A stretch of 6,292 bases of DNA from NCBI GenBank assembly GCA_017407885.1, contig JAFQVU010000107.1, positions 1-6,292 on the forward strand, in the 5' to 3' direction. This document shows, piece by piece, positions 1 through 4,517 of this stretch. Source of the stretch: Clostridia bacterium (GTDB lineage Bacteria; Bacillota_A; Clostridia; Oscillospirales; CAG-272). Numbering within the stretch: the stretch's first letter is position 1; each line of letters begins with the position of its first letter. The notes beneath the pieces were generated by a model. The model was not told where the DNA came from. It was given only the letters and a program-made list of their open reading frames with translations, and ran no database searches. Made by a program: the position numbers and the translations under genes.

Positions 1-53
1 GCACGGCAGCGCCAACGCCAGAAACCCAACACAAAAATCACGCAAAACAACAT
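1..53 (-). CDS. Possible 5' end of a leftward gene cut by the left window edge
   Basis: On the minus strand an ATG at 51-53 opens a frame that runs off the window. It is preceded by GAGGTAA (plus 61-67) about ten bases upstream, a fair ribosome binding site. The visible 17 codons begin MLFCVIFVLGFWRWRC, a hydrophobic start that could be a signal sequence. Another minus-strand frame from a TTG codon reads like a lipoprotein signal ending in LALALPC, so the frame itself is uncertain. The stretch is too short to identify, and it may simply be noncoding. Confidence 0.2.
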   Translation of the reverse strand, partial: MLFCVIFVLGFWRWRCR

Positions 54-94
54 ATAAAAATTACCTCAAATACTGATGAAAAAACACGGCATAC

Positions 95-100
95 TATAAT
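95..100 (+). promoter_or_regulatory. Candidate -10 box for the small exported-protein gene
   Basis: A perfect TATAAT lies 29 bp before the ATG at 129 and upstream of an AGGAGG ribosome binding site (117-122). No good -35 hexamer is visible at the right distance; the nearest, CTGATG at 73-78 with a 16 bp spacer, is weak. The call rests on the -10 match and its position in an AT-rich gap. Confidence 0.4.
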
Positions 101-128
101 TGCAAATAAACATTGCAGGAGGCAAATC

Positions 129-521
129 ATGCTTGAAGAGATCGCGCTGTCAATTTCAACAGCTTTATTTTTTCTCTGTGCATTTGAGGTAAACGGAGTA
201 TTGCCGCAGGAGCGCGCCGAGACCGCCGCCCCATGCGAGGTGGTCGAATATGAGAGCGGCGAAGATAACTTTTCCCTTGTCGGTACATGGAACAGCGGTG
301 GACGTGAGTTCAAATTTACAAAGGCGGGACAGCTCATTTACAATGGGCAGTCTATGAGCTATACAAAAGACGGCGATGTCGTAAATGTCAGCGCCGCAAT
401 AGACGGCATTACAAAAAATGACGCTCCGCGCGGCACAAAACGAAATTACTCTCTCAAACTCGAAGTCCTGAGCGAGCGAGTGATGAAGCTCAACGGAGTC
501 ACGCTCTACCGAACCGAATAA
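129..521 (+). CDS. Small, probably exported or membrane-anchored protein with a lipocalin-like/DUF5640-like beta domain
   Basis: The 130-residue product has a hydrophobic stretch at about residues 5-19, which could be a signal peptide or membrane anchor. It is atypical because acidic LEE precedes it and no basic residues are present. A short polar linker follows. From residue 50 the pattern LVGTW, then alternating FKF, then a Gly-rich turn, YNGQ and MSYTKDGDVV resembles the small beta-barrel domains (lipocalin-like, DUF5640) common in Firmicute lipoproteins. Family membership is inferred from this pattern only. Cys17 and Cys36 are present, but neither sits in a clean lipobox. The ATG at 129 was chosen because AGGAGG at 117-122 is six bases upstream; the frame stays open to the window edge, but that upstream part reads like noncoding AT-rich DNA. 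The udp promoter starts four bases after the stop codon, so this gene is its own unit. Function unknown. Confidence 0.65.
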   Translation: MLEEIALSISTALFFLCAFEVNGVLPQERAETAAPCEVVEYESGEDNFSLVGTWNSGGREFKFTKAGQLIYNGQSMSYTKDGDVVNVSAAIDGITKNDAPRGTKRNYSLKLEVLSERVMKLNGVTLYRTE

Positions 522-524
522 ACC

Positions 525-553
525 TTGACAAAACACAGTCCGTCTGCTATAAT
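525..553 (+). promoter_or_regulatory. Full-consensus sigma-A promoter for the uridine phosphorylase gene
   Basis: TTGACA at 525-530 and TATAAT at 548-553 are separated by exactly 17 bp, and TG at 545-546 adds an extended -10 element. Both hexamers are perfect. The expected start site is near 560, giving a leader of about 75 nt before the ATG at 636. Such a strong match suggests high basal transcription, with any control exerted after initiation or by a repressor. Confidence 0.9.
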
Positions 554-583
554 TATGGTACGGTAAATCAATTTTATACTGCC

Positions 584-611
584 GCTGTCCTTTGATTTAT
601 CAGAGGACAGC
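584..611 (+). promoter_or_regulatory. Stem-loop in the udp 5' leader
   Basis: GCTGTCCT (584-591) is perfectly complementary to AGGACAGC (604-611). A T-G wobble and part of TGAT/ATCA extend the stem inward to a very small loop. It is followed by TTCTTATATT, a poor U-tract, and then by the AAGGAGGT ribosome binding site at 622-629. It could protect the 5' end, act as a weak attenuator, or terminate leftover transcription from the small gene upstream. The structure is seen in the sequence; the role is inference. Confidence 0.6.
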
Positions 612-635
612 TTCTTATATTAAGGAGGTAGGCTC

Positions 636-1391
636 ATGAATGAAGAAATTATGTATCACATCGGACTCAGGCGCGAGGACGGCGCAAAAGGCGCTATTAT
701 TTGCGGAGATCCCGGCAGAGTCGAAAAGATAGCACGGCTGATGGACGAGCCGGAATTTGTCGCGTCCAATCGCGAATATACCACATGGGCGGCAAAGCTC
801 GGCGACGAGCGAGTGCTTGTCACCTCTCACGGAATCGGCGGTGCTTCCACTGCGATATGTATTGAGGAATTAAACCTCGTGGGCGTTGATACGCTTATTC
901 GTGTCGGTACCTGCGGCGGAATGTCGATGGATGTGAAGGCAGGCGATATCGTAATCGCGCAGTCGGCGATACGCGCCGAGGGAACTTCGCGCGAGTACCT
1001 GCCAATCGAGTTCCCGGCAACTGCCGATTTTGCGGTCACAACTGCGCTTGCACGTGCGGCGGAAAACGGGGCGCACCCCTATCATGTCGGCGTTGTGCAT
1101 TGCAAGGATTCCTTCTACGGTCAGCACTCGCCCGACCGTATGCCCGTCTCCGATGAGCTTCAAGCGAAGTGGCGTGCATGGCTGCTCGGCGGCGCACTCG
1201 CGTCCGAGATGGAATCAGCAACCCTCTTTGCGGTCGCATCGGTTCTCGGACTTCGCGCGGGCTGTGTCCTTCGCGCGGTCTGGAACCAAGAACGCATCGC
1301 GGCAGGAATCACCGATCCCGTGGACGAAGATGAGCTGTCCGCAGCAAAATGCGCTGTTGACGCTATGCGTATCCTACTTCTTAATAACTAA
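636..1391 (+). CDS. udp: Uridine phosphorylase (nucleoside phosphorylase family)
   Basis: The cytoplasmic enzyme cleaves uridine with phosphate to uracil and ribose 1-phosphate in pyrimidine salvage. The 251-residue length matches the family (E. coli Udp is about 253). Visible landmarks are His8 in YHIGL, the phosphate-loop motif GDPGRVEKIA at 24-33, SNREYTTW at 44-51, IRVGTCGG at 88-95 holding the phosphate-binding Arg89 and Thr92, the uracil-pocket segment DSFYGQ at 158-163 with Phe160 and Gln163, and the ribose-binding EMES at 191-194. These favour Udp over DeoD-type purine nucleoside phosphorylase. The ATG at 636 is preceded by AAGGAGGT at 622-629 with a six-base gap, better than the in-frame Met6. 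The gene is transcribed from its own consensus promoter. No terminator lies just after the stop, so the transcript probably runs through the structured DNA to the terminator near 1760. Enzyme class is confident; strict uridine specificity is less so. Confidence 0.9.
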   Translation: MNEEIMYHIGLRREDGAKGAIICGDPGRVEKIARLMDEPEFVASNREYTTWAAKLGDERVLVTSHGIGGASTAICIEELNLVGVDTLIRVGTCGGMSMDVKAGDIVIAQSAIRAEGTSREYLPIEFPATADFAVTTALARAAENGAHPYHVGVVHCKDSFYGQHSPDRMPVSDELQAKWRAWLLGGALASEMESATLFAVASVLGLRAGCVLRAVWNQERIAAGITDPVDEDELSAAKCAVDAMRILLLNN

Positions 1392-1394
1392 TCC

Positions 1395-1456
1395 GCGCGG
1401 AGAGCGAAGCGCTTCCGCGCTCCCCAAACCAAGGCGGAGAGCGAAGCAAATCCGCC
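1395..1456. repeat. Two tandem related hairpins sharing the loop GAGCGAAGC
   Basis: Unit 1 is GCGCGGA (1395-1401), a 12-base loop, then TCCGCGC (1414-1420). Unit 2 is GGCGGA (1433-1438), a 12-base loop, then TCCGCC (1451-1456). Both loops begin with the same GAGCGAAGC, so CGGAGAGCGAAGC occurs twice, 37 bp apart. A third GCGAAGC is at 1481-1487 inside another hairpin. The stems differ but remain paired, as expected if the structure matters. Confidence 0.65.
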
Positions 1457-1533
1457 GCCCCTTAGCGGTACTCCCCCTGCGCGAAGCGCAATATAGGACT
1501 CCACCTCGGAAGAGCCAAGGAAAGGGGGAGAGC

Positions 1534-1584
1534 ACGAGAGGGGCGAAAACCTGCGGATGATGAGTTGGTTGTCGCCCCTCTCGT
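1534..1584. repeat. Long inverted repeat (17 of 18 bp) with a 15-base loop
   Basis: ACGAGAGGGGCGA (1534-1546) pairs perfectly with TCGCCCCTCTCGT (1572-1584). After one A-G mismatch the stem continues with AACC (1548-1551) and GGTT (1567-1570). The loop is 1552-1566. There is no T-run after either arm, so it is not a simple terminator. Confidence 0.7.
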
Positions 1585-1731
1585 ATCCGTTTCCCCTCTG
1601 CCGCGCAAGCACAGCAGAGGACGTCTCCCCGAGCCGTTCACGGCGAGGTCATCTCTCCTTGCGATAGACGAACCGTGTGCGACGAAGTTGCCCCCTTGCG
1701 CAATGTGACGCGTACCCACAACCAAACACAC

Positions 1732-1762
1732 AAAAAAGCATCAGAATCCTCTGATGCTTTTT
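1732..1762. terminator. Bidirectional intrinsic terminator overlapping the 3' end of the AraC-type gene
   Basis: GCATCAGA (1738-1745) and TCTGATGC (1750-1757) form a perfect 8 bp stem with a four-base loop, flanked by A6 (1732-1737) and T5 (1758-1762). On the minus strand it ends in T6 and terminates the regulator gene; on the plus strand it ends in T5 and can stop transcripts coming from udp. The hairpin also encodes the last codons and the TGA stop of the regulator. Confidence 0.9.
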
Positions 1763-2622
1763 CTGTATTCAGTCGGCGAGCACCCGACACTCCGCTTGAA
1801 TGCACGCGAAAACGTGTGTATACTTAAATACCCGAGCATGTCGGAAATACGGCTGACCGAAAGCTCCTCGCGGCGAAGAAGTTTCTTCGCTTCCGCAATT
1901 TTAAGCGTGCTGAAATATTCAATCGGACTCATTCCGATGCTTGAAGCAAAGAGACTGCAGAGCTGTGATTTTCCCACAAAGAAGCTTCCGCAGATGTCCG
2001 CGATAGTCACATTTCCGTAGACGTTGCTCTTTAAGTAACCGGTTATAAGCTCAAGCAGTGAGCTTTGCGCAATGGCACGCGAGCTTTCGCTGTACCCCAC
2101 GCGATTACCCGTTTCCTCACCGACACGGCGGAGCGTTAAAAGAAATTCCGTCAGATAACATTCAAGCAGTTGAAGCGAGCCGAAAGGTGCACGCGAAAAA
2201 TCGGGCGAGCGCTTGTCATCGTATCTGTTGGGTATCGTGTCGAGAGCGGTTTTTGCCTCGTTTATAAACAGCGTGAGTAAGGTTTTTGAGACTTTTTCAA
2301 GCGAAAATACCTTTCTGTCAAAAAACATCATCTCCGGACTTTCCGTTGTGAACGATACAACGAGCATCTTGTTCGGCACGAGATTGTTCGAGATGTGCGC
2401 GTGTACCTCGCCCGGACGGTGGAATATGACCTGCCCCTGCGTCAGCGTTTGACCGAGGCCGTCCGTTACCGCGGTTATCTCGCCGCTGTCAACGTAGACA
2501 AGCTCCCAGAAATCATGCTTTTCAGGCAGATGGGTGAAGTCCTTATCAAATTCAAAATAATAGATGCTGTTGAAGCCGTTTATCACGATTTCACGGCGGA
2601 TCGGCTGAAGCTCAAATTCCAT
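1741..2622 (-). CDS. AraC-family transcriptional regulator with an N-terminal cupin-type sensor domain
   Basis: The 293-residue protein has the two-domain plan of sugar-responsive AraC regulators. An N-terminal cupin-like ligand domain shows HDFWELVYVDSGE at 36-48 and FHRPGEVHAH at 67-76. A C-terminal DNA-binding domain spans about 190-290, with one helix-turn-helix near 206-229 (TIADICGSFFVGKSQLCSLF) and a second near 255-276, followed by the family signature ending GCSPTEYRK. The ATG at 2620-2622 was chosen because AAGGAGA (plus 2631-2637) lies eight bases upstream. The frame is open to an ATG at 2700, but that would start upstream of the predicted transcription start near 2685 and lacks a ribosome binding site. 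It is divergent from the PIG-L and NagB-like operon, so it most likely controls that operon, probably as an activator responding to a sugar or sugar derivative. The ligand is unknown. Confidence 0.9.
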   Translation of the reverse strand: MEFELQPIRREIVINGFNSIYYFEFDKDFTHLPEKHDFWELVYVDSGEITAVTDGLGQTLTQGQVIFHRPGEVHAHISNNLVPNKMLVVSFTTESPEMMFFDRKVFSLEKVSKTLLTLFINEAKTALDTIPNRYDDKRSPDFSRAPFGSLQLLECYLTEFLLTLRRVGEETGNRVGYSESSRAIAQSSLLELITGYLKSNVYGNVTIADICGSFFVGKSQLCSLFASSIGMSPIEYFSTLKIAEAKKLLRREELSVSRISDMLGYLSIHTFSRAFKRSVGCSPTEYRKSIRGF

Positions 2623-2645
2623 GGTGAGGATCTCCTTCGGAATAA

Positions 2646-2675
2646 TTGACAAATAATCTGTAATTTCTGTTAAAT
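2646..2675 (+). promoter_or_regulatory. Candidate promoter for the PIG-L/NagB-like operon
   Basis: TTGACA at 2646-2651 is a perfect -35 box. The only nearby -10 candidate is TTAAAT at 2670-2675 (18 bp spacer), which is poor. A good -35 with a poor -10 fits a promoter needing an activator, such as the divergent AraC-type protein. CTGTAATTT and CTGTTAAAT (2658-2675) form an imperfect direct repeat nine bases apart that could be half-sites. Inference only. Confidence 0.4.
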
Positions 2676-2689
2676 ACATTCCCATAAAA

Positions 2690-2703
2690 ATATTGTACAA
2701 TAT
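2690..2703. promoter_or_regulatory. Perfect 14 bp palindrome between the divergent genes, a possible operator
   Basis: ATATTGTACAATAT is fully self-complementary. It contains the -10 box of the leftward regulator promoter and lies just downstream of the rightward candidate promoter. A protein bound here could block the regulator gene. AraC-type proteins usually prefer direct repeats, so the palindrome may belong to another factor or be a by-product of AT-rich promoter DNA. Confidence 0.4.
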
Positions 2704-2720
2704 AAGTGAGCAAAAGTCAA
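2692..2720 (-). promoter_or_regulatory. Sigma-A promoter of the AraC-type regulator gene
   Basis: On the minus strand TTGACT (plus 2715-2720) and TACAAT (plus 2692-2697) are separated by exactly 17 bp. The expected start site is near 2685, giving a leader of about 62 nt to the ATG at 2622 and arguing against the longer open frame that starts at 2700. Confidence 0.75.
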
Positions 2721-2752
2721 CTGCTATATTAAAAATAAGGAGGATTTTTAGA

Positions 2753-3451
2753 ATGAATGTACTTGCAATCGGCTGTCATCCCGATGACATTGAGATCTCG
2801 TGCGCCGGAACTCTTGCAAAATGCGTTAAGCGCGGCGACAAGGTAATTGTCTGCCACGTGGCAAACGGCGATATGGGACACGAGGAGATCTCCCCCGCAG
2901 ATCTTCGTGTGATGAGAACCAAAGAGGCAGAAAACGCAGGCGCAAAGATCGGCGTTGAGGTAATCAACCTCGATGTCGGAGATCTGCTCCCGAACGGCTG
3001 CAATACTAAACAGCGCGATATGATCGTTGATCTTATCAAGAAGGTTCAGCCTGATTTTATCATCACACACAGCCCTAACGACTATATGCCTGACCACAGA
3101 GAGGTATCGAAGCTCGTTTTTGATGCTTCCTTTGCGGCGAGTGTTCCGCACTACGGATGCGAGGGTAAGGCGGCAGTCGTACCGATCTACTACATGGACA
3201 ATCTCGCAGGACTGCAGTTCCAGCCTACCGAGTATGTTGACATCACTGACGAGATCGACACCAAGATCGACATGCTCGAATGTCACGAGAGCCAGCTCAA
3301 GTGGATGCGTTACCACGACGGCATCGACTTTGCCGAATTTGTTCGTAGCTGCTCGCGTTTTCGCGGCATCCAGAGCGGCGTTCAGTACGCCGAGGGATTC
3401 ATTGCCGAGCTTGTATGGCCCAAGGTCATAACCAAGCGTCTCTTACCGTAA
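2753..3451 (+). CDS. PIG-L (LmbE-like) family zinc-dependent deacetylase
   Basis: The 232-residue protein belongs to the family that removes acetyl groups from N-acetylglucosamine-type substrates, including GlcNAc-PI de-N-acetylase, MshB and BshB. The N-terminal strand runs into the metal motif HPDDIE at 9-14, where His9 and Asp12 bind zinc and Asp11 is the expected general base. The second motif, HSPNDYMPDHRE at 106-117, supplies the third metal ligand, His115. Length is typical and no signal peptide is visible, so it is cytoplasmic. The ATG at 2753 follows AAGGAGGA (2737-2744) by eight bases; the frame is open to an ATG at 2693, but that start has no ribosome binding site and lies inside the promoter region. 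The NagB-like gene starts 33 bp after its stop, so the two form an operon. The actual substrate (free sugar, glycoside or thiol precursor) cannot be read from the sequence. Confidence 0.9.
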   Translation: MNVLAIGCHPDDIEISCAGTLAKCVKRGDKVIVCHVANGDMGHEEISPADLRVMRTKEAENAGAKIGVEVINLDVGDLLPNGCNTKQRDMIVDLIKKVQPDFIITHSPNDYMPDHREVSKLVFDASFAASVPHYGCEGKAAVVPIYYMDNLAGLQFQPTEYVDITDEIDTKIDMLECHESQLKWMRYHDGIDFAEFVRSCSRFRGIQSGVQYAEGFIAELVWPKVITKRLLP

Positions 3452-3484
3452 AAAATTTTATTTACATAGAAAGGAACAATTATC

Positions 3485-4420
3485 ATGGATTTTTTAAGTA
3501 CAGTTAAGGGAAGCCTTCTTGATGGCTTCTATCCCAAGGGATGGGATCTTGCAAAGATCGACGCATGCTGCGAAAAGGGCGTTGCAAGAGAGGATTTCTG
3601 GCACAAGGATTTCACTCCCGTTGAGTGCGCAGAGCTTTCCGATTTCGATACCTACATGGGTCACGAGATTGCACTTCAGATAAAGAAGGCAGCAGACAAG
3701 GGCGAAAAGCTCGCTATCATTCTCCCCGTTGGACCTATGGGTATGTACAAGTGGGCGGCTTACTTCCTCAACGAGTGGGACGTTGACTGCTCGCATGTTA
3801 CCACCTTCAACATGGACGAATGGGCAGATGCAGAGGGCAACACCCTGTCTAACGACAACCCCGCATCGTTCGAGTACAGCATGAAGGAAGCATTCTTCGG
3901 CAAGCTCAATAAGACCGTTCCCGAATCCCAGCGTAACTTCGCAACCAAGACCAATCTCCCGACCTACCCCGAGAAGATCGCCGCACTCAAAGCGGCAGGC
4001 GCAAAGCTCGTTCTCGTGTTCGGTATCGGAAGAATGTGCCATATCGCATTCTGGGAGCCGCAGTTCGCAGAGGATTACGCATCGGTTGACGAGTGGAAGA
4101 AGGCATGCTACCGCATCGGTGCAAAGCTCCATCCGCTCACCATCGAGCAGAACGCTATCACCAGCTTCAAGAGCCGTACAACTCTCGTTCCTTGCACCGC
4201 TAACACCATCGGCCCGGGTCTCTTCCTTCAGGCTGACTACATCATCGGCGGATGCGACGGCGCGCTCGGCAGAGGCATGGGCTGGCAGGGTATGAGCTTC
4301 CTCACCACCCTTCACTACGGTCCCGACATGAACATCACCTCGACGTTCATTCCGACTCTCCCCGGCAAGCTCTTCTATCTTAAGGAACTCGCAGGTCCGC
4401 TGGTTGCTGAATGTAACTAA
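3485..4420 (+). CDS. NagB-like (glucosamine-6-phosphate isomerase/deaminase family) protein with a diverged active site
   Basis: This 311-residue protein matches the NagB fold family but is about 45 residues longer, mostly at the N-terminus. The clearest match is TFNMDEW at 107-113, aligned with TFNMDEY of E. coli NagB, so Asp111 matches catalytic Asp72. HIAFWEP at 186-192 aligns with HIAFNEP, so His186 and Glu191 match His143 and Glu148. The residue matching Asp141 is Met184, in GIGRMCH rather than GVGNDGH. The phosphate loop PTGGTP is replaced by PVGPMG (81-86), and the lysine of GSQKAL (Lys208) seems to be absent from GGCDGAL. These alignments are by eye. The protein may therefore act on a non-phosphorylated or otherwise different sugar, or catalyse only part of the NagB reaction. 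AAGGA at 3471-3475 precedes the ATG by nine bases. The partner PIG-L deacetylase gene suggests that its product feeds this protein. A strong terminator follows. Confidence 0.8.
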   Translation: MDFLSTVKGSLLDGFYPKGWDLAKIDACCEKGVAREDFWHKDFTPVECAELSDFDTYMGHEIALQIKKAADKGEKLAIILPVGPMGMYKWAAYFLNEWDVDCSHVTTFNMDEWADAEGNTLSNDNPASFEYSMKEAFFGKLNKTVPESQRNFATKTNLPTYPEKIAALKAAGAKLVLVFGIGRMCHIAFWEPQFAEDYASVDEWKKACYRIGAKLHPLTIEQNAITSFKSRTTLVPCTANTIGPGLFLQADYIIGGCDGALGRGMGWQGMSFLTTLHYGPDMNITSTFIPTLPGKLFYLKELAGPLVAECN

Positions 4421-4430
4421 TGGTTTTCTG

Positions 4431-4461
4431 AAAAGTCCGCGCTTTGCGCGGACTTTTCTTT
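4431..4461 (+). terminator. Intrinsic terminator of the PIG-L/NagB-like operon
   Basis: GTCCGCGC (4435-4442), a TTT loop and GCGCGGAC (4446-4453) form a perfect 8 bp GC-rich stem, extended by AAAA and TTTT to 12 bp and followed by TTTTCTTT. It begins 10 bp after the NagB-like stop codon. Confidence 0.93.
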
Positions 4462-4465
4462 ATAC

Positions 4466-4500
4466 AAAAAAGCAGTTGCCTCAACAAGTGAGACAACTGC
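4466..4500 (-). terminator. Intrinsic terminator of the symporter gene
   Basis: On the minus strand GCAGTTG and CAACTGC (plus 4472-4478 and 4494-4500) pair. A single mismatch follows, then a further four-base pairing (plus 4480-4483 with 4489-4492) around a five-base loop. The downstream arm ends in T6 (plus A6 at 4466-4471). It lies 18 bp after the symporter stop codon, back to back with the operon terminator from the other side. Confidence 0.9.
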
Positions 4501-4517
4501 AATTTTTATGTGTAGGG

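Larger units (their letters stand above)
1392..1737. other. Gene-free, GC-rich, hairpin-packed intergenic sequence
   Basis: About 350 bp between udp and the AraC-type gene contain no reading frame with a credible start, ribosome binding site or protein-like composition. They hold a dense series of inverted repeats: two related hairpins (1395-1420, 1433-1456), TGCGC-GAA-GCGCA (1478-1490) and CCT..AGG (1504-1520) nested inside CTCCCCCT/AGGGGGAG (1471-1478, 1523-1530), a 17-of-18 bp stem (1534-1584), CCTCTGC/GCAGAGG (1595-1620) and GCCG/CGGC flanked by GA/GA (1629-1648). It would form the 3' untranslated region of udp if transcription continues. It could be a dispersed palindromic repeat, a structured RNA, or the remnant of a small element; which one cannot be told from one copy. 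Confidence 0.6.

Noticed and set aside
1462..1731. Leftward 89-codon open frame across the hairpin-rich region, plus overlapping frames at 1388-1612 and 1030-1560
   Set aside because: They have no ribosome binding site, a low-complexity Arg/Ser/Pro-rich composition and overlap the inverted repeats; they look like read-through of structured GC-rich DNA. The 1030-1560 frame is also a shadow of udp.
1392..1737. Hairpin array as a CRISPR or an insertion sequence
   Set aside because: There are no regularly spaced identical repeats with unique spacers, no transposase frame, and no terminal inverted repeats with a target duplication.
2623..2700. Longer start for the AraC-type regulator (ATG at 2700, 26 extra residues)
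   Set aside because: No ribosome binding site, and it starts upstream of the predicted transcription start at about 2685. The ATG at 2622 has AAGGAGA eight bases upstream and fits the usual length of the family.
2693..2752. Longer start for the PIG-L deacetylase (ATG at 2693)
   Set aside because: The extra 20 residues precede the normal family N-terminus, and the ATG at 2753 has a near-perfect ribosome binding site.
3494..4315. Leftward 273-codon open frame opposite the NagB-like gene
   Set aside because: It is antisense to a clear family member and shows no recognisable domain; long antisense frames are expected in genes with strongly biased codon use like this one.
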